From NCBI GenBank assembly GCA_021826965.1, contig JAKAYA010000007.1, positions 1 through 64,000 of the forward strand: a stretch of DNA of 64,000 nt. Direction: 5' to 3'. The notes under the pieces are model-generated. The model searched no databases, had not been told where the DNA came from, and saw only the letters and a list, made by a program, of their open reading frames with translations. This DNA is from Nitrospirota bacterium. GTDB taxonomy: Bacteria > Nitrospirota > Leptospirillia > Leptospirillales > Leptospirillaceae. Shown piece after piece: positions 27,394 to 35,700 of this stretch; position 1 is the stretch's first letter; each line of letters begins with the position of its first letter. A program made the translations under genes and the position numbers.

Positions 27394-29316
27394 ATGGGCA
27401 AGGAACTCGAACCGAAATCCGGTGGAATGCTTCCTCTCTTCCATCCGCCGGAAGAAACCCTCCGGAATGCGCACGTTCAGGATTATGCCAGCGTTTACCG
27501 GGAGTCCATCGAGGATCCGTCCGGGTTCTGGGGCCGGATCGCCGCCGAACTCGAGTGGTACACCCCATGGACTTCGGTTGTCGACTGGGACCCGGAAACA
27601 TTCACGGGACGGTGGTTTTCCGGTGGCACAACCAACATTTCCCACAACGCCCTCGACCGGCATGTGGCCAAAGGCCACGGGAACAAAGTCGCCCTCATCT
27701 GGTCGGGAGACCGGTCGGAAGAGCGCGTCCTGACCTACGGCCAGCTTCTGGACGCCGTGGAGCGCCTTTGTCACGGATTCCTCTCCCTGGGACTGGAAAA
27801 AGGCGACCGTGTAGCCATTTTTCTTCCACCGACCCCCGAACAGGTGATCGCCATGCTGGCCTGTGCCAGGATGGGTCTTGTTCATTCTGTGGTTTTCTCA
27901 GGATTTTCCGAAGCCGCTCTCAAAAGCCGCATGGAAGACGCCCAGCCCAAGCTCCTGATCACAGCAGACGCCGGTTTTCGCCGAGGGAAGGAAATTCCCC
28001 TTTTACAGACGGCGCGAGCGGCCAGGAAGAAAATCCCCTCCCTTCAGCACACGCTGGTCGTCCGGCGAAAAGAACCCGGTCTCGCAGTCGATGCCGATTC
28101 TGGTGAAAAGGCTTACGACGAAGTTCTGGAAAGCCAACGGAAAAAGGGGCCTTTTCCTCCGGTTCCCATGGGGGCCGACGATCCCCTCTTCATTCTCTAC
28201 ACATCGGGAACGACCGGGAAACCGAAGGGCATTGTCCACGTCCAGCCTGGCTACATGGTTGGCACCTATCTCACGACCCGATGGGTATTCGATATCCGGG
28301 ATCAGGATGTTTATTTCTGCGTTGCCGATCCAGGCTGGATTACCGGACACAGCTATATCGTCTACGGCCCGCTCCTGAACCGGGCAACGGTTCTCCTCGC
28401 GGAAGGAGCCCCCGATTGGCCCAATCCGGGACGGTGGTGGAATCTGATCGAAAAATACCGGGTCACGGTCTTTTATTCGACACCCACGGCCGTTCGACTC
28501 CAGATGCGCCATGGGGAAAAATGGCCGGCCGGTCACGATCTTTCCTCTCTCCGCCTTCTGGGATCCGTCGGCGAACCCATCAACCCGGAAGCCTGGCTAT
28601 GGTTCCGGAAGGTGACCGGAGGAAATCTTCCCATCATGGACACCTGGTGGCAGACAGAAACCGGAATGCACATGATCACCCCCCTTCCGAGCACGCCCCT
28701 CGTCCCGGGATCCGCCACAAGACCCTTTCCCGGAATCGAAGTCGACATCGTGGACAAGAACGGCAACCCCGTTCCGGTCGGAGAAGACGGCCTGGTTGTC
28801 ATCAAGAAGCCTTGGCCTGCGATGTTCCGAACCGTCTTCAAGGATCCGGACCGATACCGGCAATACTGGACAGAAATTCCTGGCATGTATTTTTCGGGCG
28901 ATTCGGCCCGGCGCGACCAGTCCGGTCTTTTTCACCTCATCGGCCGGATCGACGACGTCATCAAGGTCGCCGGACACCGACTGGGCACCGCGGAAGTCGA
29001 AAGCGCACTCGTGTCGCATCCGGCAGTCGCCGAAGCCGCCGTTATCGGCAAACCGGATCCCCTGAAAGGAGAATGCCTGAAAGCGTTTGTCATCCTGCGC
29101 CAAGGACAAAAACCCGAAACGGAAGAAGGTCTCGACGCCCTTCGGAAAGAAATACGCCGGCACGTCCGGGATGAACTCGGAGCCATCGCACAGCCCGACG
29201 AAATCGACATCACAGACTGGCTCCCGAAAACCCGGAGCGGAAAAATCATGCGTCGGGTCCTTCGCGCGAAAGAACTTGGTCTCCCGGAAGGAGACACCTC
29301 GACACTGGAAGACTGA
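27394..29316 (+). CDS. acsA: acetyl-CoA synthetase
   Basis: LYTSGTTGKPKGIVHVQPGY, DTWWQTETGMHM, PKTRSGKIMRRVLR. Confidence 0.94.
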   Translation: MGKELEPKSGGMLPLFHPPEETLRNAHVQDYASVYRESIEDPSGFWGRIAAELEWYTPWTSVVDWDPETFTGRWFSGGTTNISHNALDRHVAKGHGNKVALIWSGDRSEERVLTYGQLLDAVERLCHGFLSLGLEKGDRVAIFLPPTPEQVIAMLACARMGLVHSVVFSGFSEAALKSRMEDAQPKLLITADAGFRRGKEIPLLQTARAARKKIPSLQHTLVVRRKEPGLAVDADSGEKAYDEVLESQRKKGPFPPVPMGADDPLFILYTSGTTGKPKGIVHVQPGYMVGTYLTTRWVFDIRDQDVYFCVADPGWITGHSYIVYGPLLNRATVLLAEGAPDWPNPGRWWNLIEKYRVTVFYSTPTAVRLQMRHGEKWPAGHDLSSLRLLGSVGEPINPEAWLWFRKVTGGNLPIMDTWWQTETGMHMITPLPSTPLVPGSATRPFPGIEVDIVDKNGNPVPVGEDGLVVIKKPWPAMFRTVFKDPDRYRQYWTEIPGMYFSGDSARRDQSGLFHLIGRIDDVIKVAGHRLGTAEVESALVSHPAVAEAAVIGKPDPLKGECLKAFVILRQGQKPETEEGLDALRKEIRRHVRDELGAIAQPDEIDITDWLPKTRSGKIMRRVLRAKELGLPEGDTSTLED

Positions 29317-29343
29317 AAACACCTCTCTCAGGAAGGCCGTCCC

Positions 29344-30219
29344 ATGACCTCTTCAGACAAGCCCATGGTCAAAAAACTTCTTCATACCCGCATGCGCGTA
29401 AACGATCTGGACAGGACCGTCCGTTTTTACCGCGATATCCTGGGTCTGCGGGTCTCCCGCATGTTTACCTCTCCCAGGGGATCCCGGATCGCTTATCTCT
29501 GGATACCGGGATCGGACGCAGAACTCGAGATCACGGAATTTCCGGCCTCCGGTCCCGTCAATGTTCCGCCGGATCTGGTCCATCTTGCCTTCGAAGTCGC
29601 CAGCATGGACGAGACGATCGACCGACTGGCCTCCCTGAATGTACCGGTGACCGACGGCCCCACGAATACTGGACACAGCATTTTCGCTTTTATCGATGCT
29701 CCGGAAGGATACGAGATCGAACTGATCCAGGTCGTCCATTCTCCTCCCTCGCCGCCGGCACTGCCGGGAGGGGAAGAGCTGGAGCTCGGGTCCATCGGAC
29801 CCGACTCTTCTCCGGAAATCCTTTTGGAGCTCTCTGCAAGCCTCGACCGATGGGTCCGGGAAACGGTCGCAGGACATCCCGCCACTCCGTCCGAAGCCCT
29901 CCTCACCCTGTCGATGGACCCCGACCCTCTGGTGAGGGAAGTCGCGGCACAGAACCCGTTCCTTCCTGAAGAGGCCTTCCAGGTTCTCTCCCGCGATCCG
30001 AAAGAAGTCATACGATCGGTGCTGGCGAAAAACATTTCGTTGTCCGAGGAAATCGCCCGAACGCTTCTGTCGGATCCTTCGCCCTGGGTGCGCGAATCCC
30101 TGGCATGGAACGAGGCACTTCCGGCCGGCATTCTGGAAATCCTCCACAAAGACGAACACCCGGTGGTCCGGAGCGCCGCCACCTTTACCCTGTCGGAGAA
30201 AACCCGTCCGAAGAGCTGA
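29344..30219 (+). CDS. glyoxalase I-like VOC domain fused to leucine-rich-repeat-variant (LRV) repeats
   Basis: LLHTRMRVNDLDRTVRFYRDILGLRV...ELEITEF...LVHLAFEV...GYEIELIQ; then repeated D..P.VRE..A.N..LP blocks. Confidence 0.85.
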   Translation: MTSSDKPMVKKLLHTRMRVNDLDRTVRFYRDILGLRVSRMFTSPRGSRIAYLWIPGSDAELEITEFPASGPVNVPPDLVHLAFEVASMDETIDRLASLNVPVTDGPTNTGHSIFAFIDAPEGYEIELIQVVHSPPSPPALPGGEELELGSIGPDSSPEILLELSASLDRWVRETVAGHPATPSEALLTLSMDPDPLVREVAAQNPFLPEEAFQVLSRDPKEVIRSVLAKNISLSEEIARTLLSDPSPWVRESLAWNEALPAGILEILHKDEHPVVRSAATFTLSEKTRPKS

Positions 30220-31192
30220 ACGGCCTGTTCTCCACCGGTGCCCACGGACGGGGCGCCTTCCGGTAACGTTCCAGCAGCTGTCCGACCTGCAGGTACAGAT
30301 GGCCGGAGACACCGGCATACCAGCCTACGAGAAGAGCCTGACGCCGTCCTTTCCTGCCGGAGCTCTCCAACACCCGGCACAAACGCTTGAAGCTCATATC
30401 GAGGTCATGCAGCCGGCCCAGGGAACGGTCCAGCTTTGCAAGAATCTGGTCCGATTCCCCGTCCGGAAGATCAGGGACGAGTTTCCGGGCCAGAGACCAG
30501 GATTCGTGAAGAACCCGAACAACCTTCCGCAGTCGGTGACGACCCTCTGCTCCAAGAACATCCCACCTTGCCGCAAAGCGTTCAAGGACCGCATCCCGAT
30601 CGGCGAGAAACGTCCGGAGACGGAAGAAAAACACGGACGAATCCCCGACGGGCTCTTTCCGGAAACTCTTCAGACGGCTTGGACAACCCGGGAAAGCACA
30701 TCTTTCGGCTTTCCGGAGAACACGCTCCAGCAACCGCCTTCGTCGCCGGTGGTCTTTCCCTTCCTCTCCCATTCGAGACAAAGGCGCGCACTTCCGGATA
30801 TCCGGAATTCTCCGGCACAACTGTCTCCATGCTTTTTCCCTCACGTCACGTTCCCGCCAGGGCCCCAGGACCGCATAGGCCTTTCCCAATACGGCGAGAT
30901 CTTTCCGGCTGGATCGGCTCAGGCATCCGGCAAATCCGATAAAAATTCCGATCCGGATCCGCCTTCTGAACGATCGTCGGACTTCATGAAGAGCTTTGGG
31001 GCCATGAGATTTCCGGATCATTTCCCGGACCGATCGCTCTTCCTCTTCCCAAAAATGTCCAAGGATTTCGACAATACGACTTGCGTCTACCCTGGACTTT
31101 TCTCCCCCAGATAAACGCTGTCCGACTTTTTCGACCATTACGGCGACCTCATCCGAACTTATCTCCTGATATTGCCTTGACCTTGCCGTCAC
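30185..31192 (-). CDS. CHAD domain protein
   Basis: ALHEVRRSFRRRIRIGIF...LGKAYAVLGPWRERDV, second half RLRKVVRVLHESWSLARKL...LDRSLGRLHDLDM; His/Arg-rich helical pattern. Confidence 0.8.
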   Translation of the reverse strand: MTARSRQYQEISSDEVAVMVEKVGQRLSGGEKSRVDASRIVEILGHFWEEEERSVREMIRKSHGPKALHEVRRSFRRRIRIGIFIGFAGCLSRSSRKDLAVLGKAYAVLGPWRERDVREKAWRQLCRRIPDIRKCAPLSRMGEEGKDHRRRRRLLERVLRKAERCAFPGCPSRLKSFRKEPVGDSSVFFFRLRTFLADRDAVLERFAARWDVLGAEGRHRLRKVVRVLHESWSLARKLVPDLPDGESDQILAKLDRSLGRLHDLDMSFKRLCRVLESSGRKGRRQALLVGWYAGVSGHLYLQVGQLLERYRKAPRPWAPVENRPFSSSDGFSPTG

Positions 31193-31261
31193 AACCTTTA
31201 CCGGAGAATGGAGCGAAAATATCCGCCTCTGCCCTTCCCGTCACCAGGAGGAGGTCCATCG

Positions 31262-32389
31262 ATGATCACACTCTTTCACGCATCCGCCGGACAGGGTCAT
31301 CAGAAAGCGGCCGAAGCCCTTCATAAAGCACTCCTCTTTCAAGGATACCCCTGTCCGGACCCGGTCGATACCCTGGATCTGGTGAGACCCGCTTTTCGTC
31401 GTCTTTACCGGGACGGATATCATTTTCTCGCCAAAAGAAACCCGCGTCTCCTCGAAATCCTTTACCGAAAGACCGATTCCCCCTCACGAAACGGCCTCTT
31501 CCATTCCGGACGCATGAAAGTCCAGAAACATCTGGCTCCCGGGTTTTATCCGGCTCTCCGATCCCGATGCCCGGACGTGATCGTCTGCACCCACTTCCTA
31601 CCTCTGGAACTTCTCTGGAAAAAAACCGCCCGACCGGATCCCCGGTCCATCATCGTCGCCGTCCTGACGGATCTCTTGCCTCACGGGCTCTGGATCCATC
31701 CACATGTGGATCACTATGTGGTTCCGACGGAAGAAGCCCGGCATGAGCTTCTCCGGGAGGGGATCCGACCGGAATCCATTCACGTTATGGGCATCCCGGT
31801 GGACCCGCGTTTCACCCGGAGACATCCCGCCGCAGAAACCCGCCGGAATCTGGGCCTTCCGGAAAAACCCACCCTGCTTGTTTTGTCCGGAGGATTCGGA
31901 ACCGCTCCACTGAGTCGGGTTCTCGGCTCGTTTCGGTCTGTCACCGGTGATATATCGCTCATTCTGGTGGCCGGACGAAACAAGCCCCTTCAGCAAGCCC
32001 TCGAGTCCCGAAAAAACGACTTTCCCTTTCCGGTACGGATCATGGGGTTTGTTGACAACCTCTCCGAATGGATGGACGCATCGGATGCCGTTCTGACAAA
32101 ACCCGGAGGATTGACGATTTCGGAAGTTGTATCCAAAGCCATTCCCCTGATCCTTCTGCCACCTCAGGGCGGGCAGGAAAGGCGAAACAGAGACTACCTC
32201 GTTTCCAATGGAGCTGCCGTGTCCACAGATCTGTTCCACGCCGGGAGGACGTCGGTCAACATTCTGGAAGACCCGGAAAGATGTCTGGGCCTGATCCGAT
32301 CCTGTCGACGGATCGCCTGGCCCCATGCTGCCGAATCGATTTCCTCCTTCCTCATCGAGCTTGACCGTTCAGACAGGAGGCTGCCTTGA
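31262..32389 (+). CDS. GT28/MGDG-synthase-like glycosyltransferase
   Basis: HASAGQGHQKAAEAL, VLTDLLPHGLWIHPHVDHYVVPTEEAR, LVLSGGFGTAPL, LTKPGGLTISEVVSKAIPLILLPPQGGQERRNRDYL. Confidence 0.85.
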   Translation: MITLFHASAGQGHQKAAEALHKALLFQGYPCPDPVDTLDLVRPAFRRLYRDGYHFLAKRNPRLLEILYRKTDSPSRNGLFHSGRMKVQKHLAPGFYPALRSRCPDVIVCTHFLPLELLWKKTARPDPRSIIVAVLTDLLPHGLWIHPHVDHYVVPTEEARHELLREGIRPESIHVMGIPVDPRFTRRHPAAETRRNLGLPEKPTLLVLSGGFGTAPLSRVLGSFRSVTGDISLILVAGRNKPLQQALESRKNDFPFPVRIMGFVDNLSEWMDASDAVLTKPGGLTISEVVSKAIPLILLPPQGGQERRNRDYLVSNGAAVSTDLFHAGRTSVNILEDPERCLGLIRSCRRIAWPHAAESISSFLIELDRSDRRLP

Positions 32390-33321
32390 AATACAGGACC
32401 ATCTGGATTTCCGACATTCATCTCGGCACACGGGGTTGCCAGGCCGAGCGTCTGCTCCATTTTCTCCGGAATACCGAATCCGAGACCCTCTTTCTGGTCG
32501 GAGACATCATTGACTTCTGGGCCCTGAAGCGATCCTGGTACTGGCCGGAAAGCCACAACACCATCGTCCAGAAAATTCTCCGAAAAGCCCGTCATGGAAC
32601 CCGCGTTGTCTACCTCGAAGGCAATCACGACCCCATCCGAAAATTACTGGACTTTTTCCTGGACAACCCTTTCCCTTTTTTCGGAAACATTCACATCCTC
32701 AAGGAAGCCGTCCACACGACCCGGGACGGGCGTTGCTTCCTGGTCCTGCACGGTGACCGATTCGACGCGCTCATCCGGTGCGCTCCCCTTCTGGTCCACC
32801 TGGGAGACAAAGGATACGATCTCCTTGTTCGGGCGAACCGGACCCTCCATTCGTTTCTGTCGCACATCGGGATCCGGTCGGAATGGTCCCTGTCCCGGAC
32901 CGTCAAGAGCTCTGTCAAATCCGTGCTGGCTTATATCGAAAGCTTCGAATCCCAGATCGCCCGGGAAGTTCAATCGATGGGACTGGACGGAGCTGTCTGC
33001 GGACATATCCATAAACCGGCCATCAAAATGTTCGATTCCATCGTCTACCACAACGACGGAGACTGGGTGGAAAGCTGCACCGCTCTCGTGGAACACCAGG
33101 ACGGCAGAATGGAGCTGGTGAACTGGCATCAGCCCGAAATATTGTCCGGAACGGATCCTCCGAACGGCCTTTCCCTCCTGATGCCGGCGGAAGAGCAAGA
33201 GGAAAGAACTTTCCAGGCTGTGGCGACCTTCAGGAAGACGGACGGAGATTGGGGTCGTGACGAAGAAAAAACGTCCAGTAGAGAAAGAGGTAAGATCCTT
33301 GCAGAAAGGCCCCCAGGATAA
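32386..33321 (+). CDS. LpxH-like UDP-2,3-diacylglucosamine hydrolase/metallophosphoesterase
   Basis: TIWISDIHLGTRG, LVGDIIDFW, YLEGNHDP, LVLHGDRFD, VCGHIHKP. Confidence 0.87.
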   Translation: MKYRTIWISDIHLGTRGCQAERLLHFLRNTESETLFLVGDIIDFWALKRSWYWPESHNTIVQKILRKARHGTRVVYLEGNHDPIRKLLDFFLDNPFPFFGNIHILKEAVHTTRDGRCFLVLHGDRFDALIRCAPLLVHLGDKGYDLLVRANRTLHSFLSHIGIRSEWSLSRTVKSSVKSVLAYIESFESQIAREVQSMGLDGAVCGHIHKPAIKMFDSIVYHNDGDWVESCTALVEHQDGRMELVNWHQPEILSGTDPPNGLSLLMPAEEQEERTFQAVATFRKTDGDWGRDEEKTSSRERGKILAERPPG

Positions 33322-34492
33322 AAGGCCACCGGATATGTCCCGAATGAAAAAGGGCCCCTGAAAGATAAGGTCCGACAGCCATGGGCAGCTGGGTCGAGAC
33401 AATATGGATGGTTCCGGCGAGACCATGTCGTTTCTGGCCGACCAGATTGAGGCTCAGGGACTGTCTCGATCCCACGGACCCCTGATTGAAGACCGACCGA
33501 AGAACGTAGAGGAAAAACGCAACGATAAAATTCGGCGAAAAAGGAAGAAGCATGAGCATCAAGAGACCCACCCCCCGCGTCAGGAGGACGGATCGGACGA
33601 CCCCGAGCACGAACGAGAGGCGTGCGATCAAAAAGGAAGAAACGGCGATCAGAAGATAATTGACAGCGAATAAGGCGCCCAGACTTTGGGGTCCTCGCCC
33701 GAACCGGACGCTGAACCACCAGGCCAGAAGAGGAAAAAAGAGCCCGATGCCCAGACCGTTGAGTGCGTTGGCCAAAACCAGTTTTTTCAATAAACGATTT
33801 TCTTCTTCCCGAGAGCGACAGATTCCGGCGCTTTCTTCCTCTTCCAGGAGAGGCGGAGCGGGAGAGCGGGAGACCAGAACACAGGAAAGAAATAGGACGA
33901 GAGAGAAAACGGGAAATGCTGGGCGATACAGGGAGGGACCGGTTACAGGACCTGCCAGCACGTTCGGAAACATTCCCAACAAGGCGCCGATCCCGATCCC
34001 TGCAAATCCGGCGCTGTTACTGAAACTGTAAAGCTCGCCGCGTTTTTCCGGGCGGACCATTCTTCCGAGCCATGCGAGCTCGACTGGAGAAAACGGTCCT
34101 GAAGCCGCTCCGGCACCGATCCCGAAACCGCAGAGCAGGGCACATACCCACAGGACGGCTGTCGAACCGGAAAACCAGGGGCCCAGAGAAATGATCCCCT
34201 GTAAAAGGCCGATGGTGAGAAGGACCGGACGCGGTCCAAGCCGGTCGACCAGAGGGCCGGTCAAGAGGATCAGGACGATCTGGGAAAAAATGCCGGCCGT
34301 AAAGAGCGCTCCCAACTGGACGGCTGTCCAGCCGAGAGCGCGAAGGTACAAGGTAAAATCGACAAGCAGTATCCCCTGGGCAACGCTTCTGAGACATCTC
34401 GCCGCGATCAGGGGACGGGCGATTGCAATCAACCCGGTTGGCCGGGCAGCATCGGGTTCCGCCAAGCTGTCCCGCGCGTGTCGTCCACCCAA
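33230..34492 (-). CDS. MFS transporter
   Basis: About 12 hydrophobic segments; LTGPLVDRLGPRPVLLTIGLLQG (motif A-like). Confidence 0.85.
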   Translation of the reverse strand: MGGRHARDSLAEPDAARPTGLIAIARPLIAARCLRSVAQGILLVDFTLYLRALGWTAVQLGALFTAGIFSQIVLILLTGPLVDRLGPRPVLLTIGLLQGIISLGPWFSGSTAVLWVCALLCGFGIGAGAASGPFSPVELAWLGRMVRPEKRGELYSFSNSAGFAGIGIGALLGMFPNVLAGPVTGPSLYRPAFPVFSLVLFLSCVLVSRSPAPPLLEEEESAGICRSREEENRLLKKLVLANALNGLGIGLFFPLLAWWFSVRFGRGPQSLGALFAVNYLLIAVSSFLIARLSFVLGVVRSVLLTRGVGLLMLMLLPFSPNFIVAFFLYVLRSVFNQGSVGSRQSLSLNLVGQKRHGLAGTIHIVSTQLPMAVGPYLSGALFHSGHIRWPFILGAFLQGSYLFLYWTFFLRHDPNLRPSS

Positions 34493-34499
34493 AACACTT

Positions 34500-35300
34500 T
34501 CACTTTCCGGGGCTCTTCAGATGTTCTTTCAGGAAGAATGTGGCGAGATGCCACGCCGGCATGGCCGCGGCCTCCCGATACGAACTCCGCTGCCAGCAGG
34601 AAAACCCGTGGGGAGCTTCAGGATAAACGGCCATGAGGTACGTCTTGTCGAGCGAACTCAGCGTCCGGGCGATCCGGCCGTGTTCGTCGGCCGGAATCGA
34701 TTCATCCTTCGAACCATACAACAAGAGAATCGGAGACGTCAGACGTCCGGATCCGGACAGGACTTCCTTTCGCCCCAGTCCGTCGAGACCTTCGTGACCG
34801 ATGGAACCCCCATAATAGGAAACACCCGCCCTGAAGCGGTCGGGAAATGTCGTCAGGGACAGGAACGTCAGTCTTCCTCCCATGCAAAAACCCATGGCGC
34901 CGATACGGTCTTTTCGAACATCACCCTGTTTTTCGAGCCAGTCCAGGGTCTGCCGGGTCTGTTCCATGACGGCGTCATCCTTCAGTCGGGACAGATGTCC
35001 GATTGCATTTGAGAAGTCCGAGTATTCATAGGTTTTGCCTTCATAAATATCAGGAGCCACCGCCAGAAATCCTTCCGCCGCCAGAAGACGGAGAATATCG
35101 CGGATGTATCCGTTCAGACCGAAGGCTTCCATGAACACGACCATCGCCGGATGGGGTCCCGGGCCTTTTGGCCGGGCAAAAGCTCCTCCCAACGACGAAG
35201 ACAGCTGGCATTCCTCTGTCGAAATTCCGGAAAGGTCCGATGAATGGAAAAAACCGGGTATCTGGTGTGTGTCTGTCATGCGTATGCCCTCCTGAGTCAT
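34500..35300 (-). CDS. dienelactone hydrolase family protein
   Basis: GAMGFCMGGRLTFLSL nucleophile elbow; GSKDESIPADEHGRI; YPEAPHGFSC. Confidence 0.88.
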   Translation of the reverse strand: MTQEGIRMTDTHQIPGFFHSSDLSGISTEECQLSSSLGGAFARPKGPGPHPAMVVFMEAFGLNGYIRDILRLLAAEGFLAVAPDIYEGKTYEYSDFSNAIGHLSRLKDDAVMEQTRQTLDWLEKQGDVRKDRIGAMGFCMGGRLTFLSLTTFPDRFRAGVSYYGGSIGHEGLDGLGRKEVLSGSGRLTSPILLLYGSKDESIPADEHGRIARTLSSLDKTYLMAVYPEAPHGFSCWQRSSYREAAAMPAWHLATFFLKEHLKSPGK

Positions 35301-35364
35301 GTCTCGTTCTTGTGGCTTTTCCTGACTATTTTAACAACCCGACACGCCCTGTGCATCCCGATCG

Positions 35365-35396
35365 AAAAAACAAAAGACGGGGGAGAATCCCCCGTC
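35365..35396 (-). terminator. intrinsic terminator
   Basis: GACGGGGGA/TCCCCCGTC 9-bp stem (35376-35384 / 35388-35396) followed on minus by TTTTGTTTTTT. Confidence 0.8.
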
Positions 35397-35618
35397 CCTG
35401 TAACCCGGTGGATATTTCACTGGAAGGGCCGGTCGGGCCGGTTTTACTTGCAGAAAAGCAGGGAAGGTGCGCGAAGAAGGCTGGACAACAGAGGAAGGGG
35501 CTCTGGAAGAGTCCACCGGGGAACGAAAGGACAGGCCGGGACCTTCAGCGATGAAGGAGCCCGTCCTGATTATTATCTTTGTTGCACTGGCACGGACCCT
35601 GTCCCGAAGGATCCGTGC
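35365..35618 (-). ncRNA. candidate structured small RNA (or long leader) with own promoter and intrinsic terminator
   Basis: Promoter-like box with -10 TATAAC at 35624-35629. 5' stem GCACGGATCC/GGGTCCGTGC (35590-35618), hairpin 35528-35567, terminator 35376-35396 with T-rich tail. No convincing ORF. Confidence 0.5.
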
Positions 35619-35623
35619 TTTCT

Positions 35624-35658
35624 GTTATACGAAAAGATTCTGGAAAAATGATGGAAAA
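35624..35658 (-). promoter_or_regulatory. putative activated promoter of the candidate ncRNA (shared box copy 1)
   Basis: TTTTCCATCATTTTTCCAGAATCTTTTCGTATAAC on minus; TTTTCCA direct repeat with 11-bp period. Confidence 0.6.
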
Positions 35659-35700
35659 CGCATGAGACCCCCGTCACACTCTTCCGGTTCGGAATCGATC

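Noticed and set aside
35331-35516. 61-aa minus-strand ORF in the candidate ncRNA
   Set aside because: Runs through the intrinsic terminator, lacks an SD and has low-complexity composition.
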